From Acidobacteriota bacterium (GTDB lineage Bacteria; Acidobacteriota; Terriglobia; Bryobacterales; Bryobacteraceae), in assembly GCA_017307505.1 (NCBI GenBank), contig JAFKEE010000023.1:124001-188000 (forward strand): a stretch of DNA of 64,000 nt. The letters run 5' to 3'. The position numbers and the translations under genes were made by a program. The notes under the pieces are model-generated. The model did not search any database. It worked only from the letters and a program-made list of their open reading frames with translations, and was not told where the DNA came from. This document shows positions 36,136 to 43,451 of this stretch, in pieces (within the stretch, counting starts at the first letter, position 1; each line of letters starts with the position of its first letter).

Positions 36136-36908
36136 CCCAGCACCTCCGCCGACATCTCTTCTGTCACTGGCCCATGGCCTACGATCATTTCCAGTAACCG
36201 GTCCCGCATCGCCAAAGCCTCAGACGGCAAGTTCGCCCCATCCGGGATGGGCGGAAGGGAACGAAGGTCGATCATTTCTGTTGCGTGCGCACCGTGTGGC
36301 AGCGCGATCACATGGGTCGCGAATTGAAGCGCTTCAACGACATCATGCGTGACCCACAGCACAGTACAATTAGCCTCACTGCGCATCGTCTGCACTTGGC
36401 GGTTGAGATCCAGCCTACGCAGCGGGTCGAGAGCAGCAAACGGTTCATCCATCAGCAAGAGGCTCGGCGTAACGCAAAAAGCTCGCGCGATCGCTAGGCG
36501 CGCTTTCATCCCGACGGACATCTGATGTGGGTAATAATTGCCGAAAGCCGACAACCCCACCCTCTCCAGTAGCCCCAAGGCTCGTCCTCGGTCACTCGGA
36601 TACCCGTACAACTTCAACGTTAGGTCGATGGTTTCCAGTGCCGTCAAGTGACGCCACAAGCACGCTTCTTGGAAAAGGAAGGCCATTGCCCCCTTTCCGT
36701 ACAGCCCCCTAGGTTCTCCGCCATTCACGAGGACTCTTCCACTCGTCGGCTTCAACAGACCGGCTGCAGAACGTAGCAGCGTGGTCTTCCCGGCGCCGGA
36801 CACCCCCAGAATCGCGACAGATGCTCCAGCAGGGATGGTGAGGCTGATATTGTGCAGGACCGTTCTCCCGGCGAGCGAAACGGCCAAGGATTCGAAAGTT
36901 ACTGTCAC
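36132..36908 (-). CDS. ABC transporter ATPase, SsuB/TauB type
   Basis: 258 aa from the GTG at 36908, where homology begins (VTVTFESLAVSLAGRTVL); a TTG at 37001 would add a poor 31-residue extension. Walker A LGVSGAGKTT, Q-loop FLFQEACLW, signature MSVGMKARL instead of LSGGQ, Walker B LLLMDEPFAALD and switch His WVTHDVVEA are present. The altered signature (Ser-Val-Gly-Met) occurs in some SsuB relatives. First gene of the eight-gene operon. Confidence 0.9.
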   Translation of the reverse strand: MTVTFESLAVSLAGRTVLHNISLTIPAGASVAILGVSGAGKTTLLRSAAGLLKPTSGRVLVNGGEPRGLYGKGAMAFLFQEACLWRHLTALETIDLTLKLYGYPSDRGRALGLLERVGLSAFGNYYPHQMSVGMKARLAIARAFCVTPSLLLMDEPFAALDPLRRLDLNRQVQTMRSEANCTVLWVTHDVVEALQFATHVIALPHGAHATEMIDLRSLPPIPDGANLPSEALAMRDRLLEMIVGHGPVTEEMSAEVLG

Positions 36909-37072
36909 TGGAGCACCTATGCCTCTTGTACCACTGATTTGGGGATCCCAACTGAGGAGGACTGACGATTTGCAAACTGATGCTAACTGATGTAGATGCA
37001 ACTACCTGCAGGTCTCAGTGCCTGTTCAATCTGCTGCGTGAAACTGTTTCTGCGGGCAAGGAGACCGCACCC

Positions 37073-37312
37073 ATGAAAGAGGTCGATACCAGACGATTGA
37101 AGGACGTGCTTAGAAGGCAGTTCGGTTTCACGCGGGGATCGGGTGGAATGACGGGACACGAGACTTGGGTAGATGAAGAGGGCCGGAGAATCACCCCGGT
37201 CCTTCGTCACAAGACCGTTCCCTATGCAGGGTTGTTTTGCATTGGACAACAATTGGAGACCCAGGGCGTTTGCAAGCGGGTTGACTTCTTGCGGACGTTT
37301 AGGACCTGCTGA
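37073..37312 (+). CDS. HicA-like toxin, orphan
   Basis: 79 aa from the ATG at 37073 with AAGGAG eleven bases upstream (37057-37062); the frame is open to 36980 but the start there is poor. The layout VLRRQFGFTRGSGGMTGHETW... PVLRHKTVPYAGLFCIGQQLE follows HicA mRNA interferases: a short strand, the conserved Gly-x-His (GHETW), and a late helix. No HicB-like antitoxin adjoins it; the next gene, two bases away, is a zinc-finger microprotein. Divergent from the ABC operon. Confidence 0.5.
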   Translation: MKEVDTRRLKDVLRRQFGFTRGSGGMTGHETWVDEEGRRITPVLRHKTVPYAGLFCIGQQLETQGVCKRVDFLRTFRTC

Positions 37313-37313
37313 G

Positions 37314-37487
37314 ATGGCTCAAAAGGAGCGTTGTCCTATCTGCAACGGGGCAGGTCGTGTGAAGTGCCCCGCCTACCACGGCTTCATGGGAGGAAACGTG
37401 AGCAGGTGCCCAACCTGCCACGGACAAGGAAAGATCCTTTGTGGCGGATGCGGTGGCTCAGGTTATGTCATCGTGAAGAGGAGCTAG
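37314..37487 (+). CDS. DnaJ-type zinc-finger microprotein
   Basis: 57 aa from the ATG at 37314, just after the HicA-like stop. It has CPICNGAG, CPAYHGF, CPTCHGQG and CGGCGGSG, i.e. three CxxCxGxG modules and one degenerate module of the DnaJ cysteine-rich domain. It contains nothing else: no J-domain or substrate-binding domain. It probably binds two zinc ions and acts as a small adaptor. Its tight spacing to the HicA-like gene suggests co-expression. Confidence 0.78.
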   Translation: MAQKERCPICNGAGRVKCPAYHGFMGGNVSRCPTCHGQGKILCGGCGGSGYVIVKRS

Positions 37488-37492
37488 TTCAT

Positions 37493-37534
37493 AAAAACGA
37501 CGGGCGAAACCGAATGCGGTGGCAGGTCGTTTTT
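37493..37534 (+). terminator. possible terminator-like inverted repeat
   Basis: AAAAACGAC (37493-37501) and GTCGTTTTT (37526-37534) are perfect inverted repeats starting six bases after the zinc-finger stop. The stem ends in a run of T. The loop of 24 bases is large, so it is a weak Rho-independent terminator at best. Confidence 0.45.
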
Positions 37535-37910
37535 CGACTTGAGGGCGCCGCGCCTCGGCGGCTAGCACACCGACTTAGTCGCAGACGACCACCCTTTAGG
37601 CAGACTGAGACGCTCCCAGGCTAAAGCCCGTACAGCGTCGCCGCCTGAAAGCCTTGCGGCTGAAGCCACCGAAAATCGCCGGCTGCCCGAGCGGCGTAGG
37701 AGACCGAGAACGCTGCCAGCGACTTGCCGAGAATCGCGCTGCCACACCTGAGTAGGTCGAGCCGAACCCAGAACTCGCGCCAGGCAGTCCGAATATTGAA
37801 TCGTTCAGTTATTGAGTCGTTCAGTACATTCTGATTCCGGGGAGGCAGAATGGCCGCAAATGCACTAAGCCGCCCTGGGCCGCCGAAATCAGGTTATAAA
37901 GGGAAACTCT
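37535..37910. other. intergenic region with a 16-bp tandem repeat
   Basis: No gene seen. TATTGAATCGTTCAGT (37794-37809) is followed at once by TATTGAGTCGTTCAGT (37810-37825). A frame from 37850 (MAANALSRPGPPKSG...) is preceded by GGGGAGGCAG but overlaps the next gene and lacks protein character. The region probably carries the promoter of the 37911 gene. Confidence 0.5.
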
Positions 37911-38330
37911 ATGGACACCATGAGGCCAAACTTGAATGCGATTTACAGCCTGATCGAATCTTGGTCCAAGGGAGCGTTGACCCATGAGGAGGCTTTCGAA
38001 CACCTAGCGAGATTGATGTCCCCGGAGTACTTCGTTCCGGCGTCTGAGTTGGCGCCGATTGGCAACGTCACAGTTGAAAGCCAGGGCGACGAGATTTTGG
38101 TGATTGCCCGGCGACTTGAGATCCGACTAGCCGCCCTAACGGATCATCTAAACATGCCGCTCCCAGACGCCTTAAACCCAATGGTGCTCGCCGCTGACGT
38201 CCGAAAGCTGGTGGAAGCGGGAGATACGATCCAAGCCATCTACGTACATCGCCGCCGCACCGGTTGCGGCTTGACCGAGGCTAAGAGCGCGTGTGATGAG
38301 TATCTTCCTCATCGTGACGAAACGTCGTAA
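37911..38330 (+). CDS. hypothetical protein with L7/L12-like C-terminal segment
   Basis: 139 aa; AAAGGGAAA lies just upstream. The N-terminal half is helical (LIESWSKGALTHEEAFEHLARL). The C-terminus (DTIQAIYVHRRRTGCGLTEAKSACDEYL) follows the pattern of the ribosomal L7/L12 C-terminal fold (x-I-x-x-x-R-x-x-TG-x-x-L-x-EAK), which recurs in many small proteins. No function assigned. Confidence 0.65.
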   Translation: MDTMRPNLNAIYSLIESWSKGALTHEEAFEHLARLMSPEYFVPASELAPIGNVTVESQGDEILVIARRLEIRLAALTDHLNMPLPDALNPMVLAADVRKLVEAGDTIQAIYVHRRRTGCGLTEAKSACDEYLPHRDETS

Positions 38331-38475
38331 CGGCGCAACCTCTTTGGAGGCCCCTCGGCCCAGCAGCGATTCGGTGTTCGGCTTGCCCGGTGGATATATC
38401 CTCTGCGTTATCAACGTGATCGGGCGCGTTTGAAACTCGTTTGGGGATTTGGGGGGATGCCCGTATTCTGCGGTA

Positions 38476-39957
38476 GTGACCAGAAGTTCTACCGAGTTTC
38501 GACGAGTCACAGAAGTTCTACCCTGCAGCAAGTCGATTCGATGCTGTTTTGAGAACGGCACTGCGGCCGATCTGCCCAGGGTTCTGGCTCGCTTTCTGCA
38601 ATGCAAAGACCAAGTCGCGTTCCTGGGAGCAGACACGGAGATATTGATCCAGCGCTCAACCGGTACACGACAACTCCTGCATGTGGATATCGGTTATGCC
38701 GGTCTCCCTAAGCCCGGCAAGAACGGAGAGGCCCTGATTCGTACGGACCTTCGTCGCTGCGAGAAGATCAAAGCTCTGTTTTTGTCCGCGGGCGCAGTGC
38801 GGCGATACTTCTACCTCCTGGATAGGGACGAGCCTCAATCCTTATATAGCGTCCTCGGCGCTCAAGAGACGGGCACACTCGATCAACTCCGTGTCGCGTG
38901 GCGAATGCGTTCTCTCGAATTGCGGGCCGCCAACTCGCAAGCTCGGTGTATATCCTCCGTCGAGCGGGCCTTCAATGTGCTTGCGCACGCCGACCTCAGA
39001 CGATGCTATGACGAGCTTCGCCGGGATGACGATGCTCCGCCTCTGTTTCCATACTCCGGCTTCGGCTCCATCCTGGTGGAGGGGAATCTATCCCGAGACC
39101 GTGATGCGTTCTTTGCCGATCGCATTCTGGCCTACAAGCCCGAGATGAGATCGCGAAAGGTAGCCCTGCTGCTTCGGCAGTGCGAGTTCCTCGCTGATCG
39201 CGTCGTTTGCCGGGATCGGCGTCGGAAGTTGGAGGTATGGCTCGATTCCTCTCTGCTGGGCGGAATCCAATGGGATCTTTCATGGAACCAGTGGAAACAT
39301 TGGTTGCGGGGCCGCATTGAGGTGAACGCGACTTTTGTCCACACTGGTCAATACCGGTTCCATCGGGGTGTATGGACTCTCCGGGAGTGGTACACGGCCT
39401 TACCGTCGCGGCTCGATGTAGAGCTTCCGAGCGATATCACGCCGGACGTCGAGCGTGCGAAGGCAATCCATGCGCTGTTGGGTGAACATGCCGATGCCAT
39501 TACGAGGATTCGCGCCGAGATTGAGAAGCAACCCGTCGAGTATGTTCAGATTCAGAAATGGTTTGATCGCATCGCGGCTTCCCAGCACCTGCGGCCGCAG
39601 CATGTGACGTGGCGCCCAGACTACGATCTGTACTACTTCGAGCAACTCCGAAAGCGCAGCGCCACTTGGTTCTTGTTCCAAGGCGAATATCTGTTTGTCT
39701 GGAATCACGTCCTGATCTCAGAAGTCCCACAACCCGGCTATGCAACGTACGTCTTTGCGAGACCATCCAATGTTGACGCGTTCATGAGCCAGTACTCACT
39801 GGTAAGGCGTGAAGATATGCGGACCAACCGCGGGAATGTCGCGACCGCTCTCGGTTTCGTCGGCCGCGTTATTCGCGGGCAGAAGAAAAAGCGCTGGCTC
39901 ACCGACGTGCTAAAGCTAGCCGGCGCGAAAGCAGACTACATGGAGGTGTTTGAGTGA
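38476..39957 (+). CDS. J-domain-like protein without HPD
   Basis: About 493 aa from the GTG at 38476; the frame extends to a TTG at 38449 and the true start is uncertain. Residues 100-190 resemble a J-domain (SLYSVLGAQ... ISSVERAFNVLAHADLRRCYDELR), but the HPD that stimulates Hsp70 is missing. After it comes FPYSGFGSILVEGNLSRDRDAFFADRIL, then CEFLADRVVCRDRRRKLEVWLD, WNQWKHWLRGRIEVNA and LREWYTALPSRLDV, Trp-rich regions I cannot assign to a named family. Followed by a tiny overlapping gene. Confidence 0.7.
   Translation: MTRSSTEFRRVTEVLPCSKSIRCCFENGTAADLPRVLARFLQCKDQVAFLGADTEILIQRSTGTRQLLHVDIGYAGLPKPGKNGEALIRTDLRRCEKIKALFLSAGAVRRYFYLLDRDEPQSLYSVLGAQETGTLDQLRVAWRMRSLELRAANSQARCISSVERAFNVLAHADLRRCYDELRRDDDAPPLFPYSGFGSILVEGNLSRDRDAFFADRILAYKPEMRSRKVALLLRQCEFLADRVVCRDRRRKLEVWLDSSLLGGIQWDLSWNQWKHWLRGRIEVNATFVHTGQYRFHRGVWTLREWYTALPSRLDVELPSDITPDVERAKAIHALLGEHADAITRIRAEIEKQPVEYVQIQKWFDRIAASQHLRPQHVTWRPDYDLYYFEQLRKRSATWFLFQGEYLFVWNHVLISEVPQPGYATYVFARPSNVDAFMSQYSLVRREDMRTNRGNVATALGFVGRVIRGQKKKRWLTDVLKLAGAKADYMEVFE
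38482..38519. promoter_or_regulatory. two copies of palindrome AGAAGTTCT
   Basis: AGAAGTTCT occurs at 38482-38490 and 38511-38519, each followed by ACC, and each is a perfect 9-base palindrome about the central G. The 29-base spacing puts them about three helical turns apart, on one DNA face. They could be an operator for the J-domain-like gene, which would favour a downstream start for that gene. Confidence 0.45.
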
Positions 39958-40112
39958 TTGCACTAACAGAAGAACGGAAGCAGCAGATTATCAATGAGGA
40001 ACTGGACGGACTTTGGCTCGTGCTCAACGAGGAGAACCCTCATGACGCGCCGACTGCCGGCGACTTCCTCTGTGGCGATCCTGCGAATACGAACTCAGGC
40101 GGCTGCGAGTAG
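39954..40112 (+). CDS. small protein, GTG start, coupled to the J-domain-like gene
   Basis: 52 aa. The GTG at 39954 overlaps the preceding TGA. It reads MIALTEERKQQIINEELDG then LWLVLNEENPHDAPT, ending in Cys/Gly-rich GGCE. The N-terminal amphipathic helix and operon-like overlap favour a real gene. Its last 18 bases overlap the convergent ThiF gene. No family recognised. Confidence 0.5.
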   Translation: MIALTEERKQQIINEELDGLWLVLNEENPHDAPTAGDFLCGDPANTNSGGCE

Positions 40113-40883
40113 CCGCCTGCCACGCCGCCGCAGTTTGCGCCAAGTCGTCGCATTGATTGCTAGCGGGTGTACCCGGTTCTCCCGGACATTGACGAATGCG
40201 CCCTGGTGATCGATCTGGCCGTACCGGAACAACTGAGTCAGCAACGCCAGCGCGTGGAACGCCAAAGTTTGATTGACGAACGGCTCCTGGCGGTCCAGGG
40301 CCTCGATCGCACTGCAACTCGGAGCGCCATCGTTGTCCAATGACGCTTCAACGATTTCGGGAAACAATTCAGGTGCGGTAGGTAGCCGTTGGGCGGAACG
40401 CCGGTTCCGGCTGTTCAGCGGTTGACCCATGACAAACTGTCCGCTGTCCGCGGAATTGCCAAGATCCAGCCAGTACGCGACTCGGCTCCGCATTCCTTGG
40501 ACTTTGTCGTGAATCAACTGCCGGGCCGCGCGGGTGTCGACGCAGCCGATGACGATATCGAAGTTCGAGAGGTCCGTTTGCGATGTTAGGTATTCAGGTA
40601 CAGCCGACCAGTTCAGACCCCAGAAGAGGTTCAGTCGGCTGACCATCACTACAGCTTTGTAGAGGCCGATCTCCGCTGTGCAAAAGGCTTGACGGATGCA
40701 GTTGGTCGCGGAGATAACGTCGCCATCCATGACGGTGACGTGGAGCCCTCCGGGATGACCGGCGACCATCATCGCCTGATGCAGGTAGGGGAGACCGCTT
40801 GCGATCGCCGATCCAGAGCCGCCGCAACCGATGAGGAGCACGCGCACGCAACGGCGCAGCAACTCCGGGTCGAGCGTGTGCAT
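40095..40883 (-). CDS. PRTRC system ThiF family protein
   Basis: 262 aa with AAGGAG eight bases before the ATG. E1-like nucleotide-binding LLIGCGGSGSAIASGLP (residues 16-32) and DGDVISATNCIRQAF are typical of ThiF/MoeB, but the context (PRTRC B directly upstream) and length mark the PRTRC-specific subfamily. E1-like enzymes adenylate a C-terminus; what this one acts on is not known. It is the last gene of the C-hyp-F-B-ThiF unit. Confidence 0.92.
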   Translation of the reverse strand: MHTLDPELLRRCVRVLLIGCGGSGSAIASGLPYLHQAMMVAGHPGGLHVTVMDGDVISATNCIRQAFCTAEIGLYKAVVMVSRLNLFWGLNWSAVPEYLTSQTDLSNFDIVIGCVDTRAARQLIHDKVQGMRSRVAYWLDLGNSADSGQFVMGQPLNSRNRRSAQRLPTAPELFPEIVEASLDNDGAPSCSAIEALDRQEPFVNQTLAFHALALLTQLFRYGQIDHQGAFVNVRENRVHPLAINATTWRKLRRRGRRLLAAA

Positions 40884-40887
40884 AGGT

Positions 40888-41598
40888 CTAACTCCTTGTG
40901 ATGAATTCTTGGAGCGTCTCTTTTGCCGCGATCAGGTGTTTTGTTGGGAATCGCCGCTGGCCTCCAGCCAGGCTCGTCCACAACCCGATGAATCCACCGG
41001 GATGCGACGTCAGCTTGCGTGCCCCAGTCTGGTGTGTGAACTCGCTCTGAAAGAACGCCAGCTCCCACTGCGCGATTGCCGCCACGCCTGAATCGTCGGG
41101 GGACCTCATGCTCCCCTGGCATGTCCACGCGGTTTCGCCGTCCACATTCCAATACGGCGCAACCATTAGCTGCGTGTCAGGGCACGGCCTCCGATTTTCT
41201 TGCAGAGCGCGAACCCACAGGTCGCTTCCGCTTACCTTCCAGACCAGTGCCGGCTGAGGAGATCGCTTGCCGTTGAGCTTCGATGCATCTTCATCGTGTG
41301 CCGCGAAGAACATGGGCCGAACTTTGGCGGCCGTCCACCACACGATGCTCTCCGCCGTGCGCACGAGAATGTTCTCCGGAAGAATTTCCATTGGGATTCG
41401 CGTTCCAAGCCCCTGGGCAAGATGATGTATGAACTCGGTCGTCAGTTCTTGGGCTTCGCCAAGGAATGGTGCGCCATCCGCCTGGCCTCCACAGACCTGA
41501 TGCCAGGTGACAAACCCGCGAGATCTTCCACGGTATACGAGCAAGGCACCCTTAAGCTCCAGGACTTCGCTTCCACCGATATCGACGCGAGCTTCCAT
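40888..41598 (-). CDS. PRTRC system protein B
   Basis: 236 aa. It shows ALLVYRGRSRGFVTWHQV at residues 17-34, then ILPENILVRTAESIVWWTAAKVRPMFF, VWKVSGSDLWVRAL, PDTQLMVAPYWNVD and GFIGLWTSLAGGQRRFPTKHLI, all features I associate with the PRTRC B family. No enzymatic motif is known. Between PRTRC F (14 bp upstream) and ThiF (five bp downstream). Confidence 0.9.
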   Translation of the reverse strand: MEARVDIGGSEVLELKGALLVYRGRSRGFVTWHQVCGGQADGAPFLGEAQELTTEFIHHLAQGLGTRIPMEILPENILVRTAESIVWWTAAKVRPMFFAAHDEDASKLNGKRSPQPALVWKVSGSDLWVRALQENRRPCPDTQLMVAPYWNVDGETAWTCQGSMRSPDDSGVAAIAQWELAFFQSEFTHQTGARKLTSHPGGFIGLWTSLAGGQRRFPTKHLIAAKETLQEFITRS

Positions 41599-41611
41599 GT
41601 TCTCCTCCCGC

Positions 41612-42622
41612 CTAGTTCAGGCGCTTGTTGCCGGGCATGATTTGCATCAGGCGACTGGCACAGGATAGGGTTTCGCATGCAATCGAGAGAGTCGCAAATG
41701 CTTCGCGCACGCTGGCTTCCTGATCCCCGTCGAACGGAATAATGATGTTGGGTTCCGGCTGCACCTCCAACATTCCCTGGCTTTCTTCATCGAAGGAACC
41801 TTCAATGGCATCGTGCGGCTCGAATACCGCCAGGAGCGCGGGAAGTGGCTCGCCACAGTCGATCAGAAGTTCACTAATCAACTCGGTTACATCAGGACGG
41901 GATCTGTTATTTGACGACCGATCCAGCTCCGCCGCCAGTTCCATCAGCTGACGCGCGAGCGCATCTTTGATCGTAGGGATCAATTTGCCCACCGCGCGCC
42001 GGCTCAACGGCCGCCGCTTCGCCGAGGCCGGTATGCAACGTGGGATGTCTGGCAGTTCGAACTCGCTGCACTCCGGGTCCGACTCATACCAATCTCTCAA
42101 TCGCTCAACCCGATCCAGAGCATCGCGATAGTCATAGACCCGAACCCATCGGTTGAGCGACCCCAGAAAGAATTGCAGAAACGTTGCGGGAAGCCTGGGA
42201 TGAACTCCATCCAGAATGCGCAGGGTCGGACCGAGGATGATGTACCCGGCTGAATCCGGCTCCAACACAAGGAATGCTCTGGAGGCATCGCCCGGCGCGT
42301 CATTGCCGTACCGGTCGAGAGTCGTCGACAGTTGCAGGTCCATGGGGAATGCCTCACGGATGATCGCGTCGCCGTTTCGGCTCAACCACCGATCAAGTGC
42401 TCCTTTGAGGAAATAGAGCGGATTTCGTTTCGCGGAAAGCCACTCCTCGGCATCGGCAATTCCGGCCCTGAGAAGAGTGGACGCCACGCGCACGGCGGTC
42501 TGCTCCCCTTGCCATAGCTGATAGTCGAGTGGAATACGGTCCAGCCGCGGAACGGTGAGACCAGAACCAGCCGGCATGAGCGCGGGGGCAGCGCTTGTAA
42601 CAGCGCAAATGGACGTGGCCAT
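41612..42622 (-). CDS. PRTRC system protein F
   Basis: 336 aa from the ATG at 42622, with GAGGAGGG immediately upstream. RWVRVYDYRDALDRVERLRDWYE and FELPDIPRCIPASAKRRPLSRRA are recognisable PRTRC F segments. The protein is acidic and probably cytoplasmic. Its role is unknown, as for most of the PRTRC set, which is conserved on plasmids and integrative elements. Confidence 0.88.
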   Translation of the reverse strand: MATSICAVTSAAPALMPAGSGLTVPRLDRIPLDYQLWQGEQTAVRVASTLLRAGIADAEEWLSAKRNPLYFLKGALDRWLSRNGDAIIREAFPMDLQLSTTLDRYGNDAPGDASRAFLVLEPDSAGYIILGPTLRILDGVHPRLPATFLQFFLGSLNRWVRVYDYRDALDRVERLRDWYESDPECSEFELPDIPRCIPASAKRRPLSRRAVGKLIPTIKDALARQLMELAAELDRSSNNRSRPDVTELISELLIDCGEPLPALLAVFEPHDAIEGSFDEESQGMLEVQPEPNIIIPFDGDQEASVREAFATLSIACETLSCASRLMQIMPGNKRLN

Positions 42623-42754
42623 CAACCCTCCTCTTAAGCTGGAATGCCGTCACCGGAAGTCGTGCGAGGATAGGGCAACTTGATTCCAGGGCGGAGCGAT
42701 TTGGGTGGAGTCAACGATCTGGGTAAGCTGTTGTTGGATCAAGAATAATTACCG

Positions 42755-42976
42755 TTAGAGCGGTGGAAGCCAGGCGGGAGGTGCCGACAAGCGCGTTCCT
42801 CGCCGTCGCCGCGAGGTTGCCTGCAATGCACCGAGAACCAGTTCTGACGCCTCCTGCCAGTCCGGGCGGCGGGTAAATCGCGTCAAGGGTGTTTGCTGAT
42901 CTGGATGCCGACCTTGTGCGAGACATTGCAGTTCGAGCAACACTTCCTCTCGCGTTGGTGGCGCCGGGGAGTCCAT
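42755..42976 (-). CDS. small hypothetical protein in the PRTRC unit
   Basis: 73 aa from the ATG at 42976, four bases after the PRTRC C stop; a longer frame to 43048 would overlap PRTRC C. It is helical, with TREEVLLELQCLAQG at its start and a basic RRRRGTR segment near the end. No family recognised, but spacing and position within the PRTRC genes support it. Confidence 0.62.
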   Translation of the reverse strand: MDSPAPPTREEVLLELQCLAQGRHPDQQTPLTRFTRRPDWQEASELVLGALQATSRRRRGTRLSAPPAWLPPL

Positions 42977-42980
42977 CGGA

Positions 42981-43190
42981 TCAGCCCTTACTGCCAATCG
43001 CGCGATCGAACGTGTACCGCATCTTGTCGCCGGTTGCCTCTGGGCCATTCACGACGGCCGTGGCTAGCTCAGGATACTGAGCCGCGTACAGCGCCTTCAC
43101 TTCATCGACGCTCATCAATGGGTTGGGATCGGGCAGGCGAATCCCCTGAAACTGGAAGACGCGGGTCATCTTTGCTATGGTGAGTGCCAT
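42981..43190 (-). CDS. PRTRC system protein C
   Basis: 69 aa, near the usual length for this family. The sequence FQFQGIRLPDPNPLMSVDEVKALYAAQYPELATAVVNGPE and MRYTFDRAIGSKG are diagnostic of PRTRC C. It starts the C-hyp-F-B-ThiF unit. Its promoter must lie in the 43.2-43.45 kb divergent gap shared with the NERD-kinase-helicase gene. Confidence 0.92.
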   Translation of the reverse strand: MALTIAKMTRVFQFQGIRLPDPNPLMSVDEVKALYAAQYPELATAVVNGPEATGDKMRYTFDRAIGSKG

Positions 43191-43451
43191 TGTGTCGTTA
43201 CTACTTGTCCTCCTTCGGACTTTTTTTCTCGATAAGGTGTGTTAAAGGGACATCGTCCCAGGGGGCTGCCTCCAGAATGCCGACTATTCGGAAGGAATCA
43301 ACTACGCAGGTTGCTCTCGTTGCTATCGCCGAGAAGAACACGATACTTTGAGGAGTCGATCCGAAGACCGTGCATTCCGATCTGCCACAAAGATCGAGCG
43401 CATTCGGAGCATGTCGGTGATGGATCTCCCTGGCGAAGCACGAATATATCT
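43191..43451. promoter_or_regulatory. divergent intergenic region between PRTRC C and the defence-like gene
   Basis: About 260 bases. AAGGAGG near 43209-43215 (minus-strand sense) is too far from PRTRC C to be its ribosome-binding site, and a T-rich stretch near 43223 stands out. The NERD-kinase-helicase frame technically stays open to 43239, but that part has no protein character. Promoters for both directions are expected here, though none is clear. Confidence 0.35.

Noticed and set aside
43239-43451. 71-residue N-terminal extension of the NERD-kinase-helicase
   Set aside because: Arg/Pro-rich, unlike the protein that follows; NERD homology starts at the 43452 Met.
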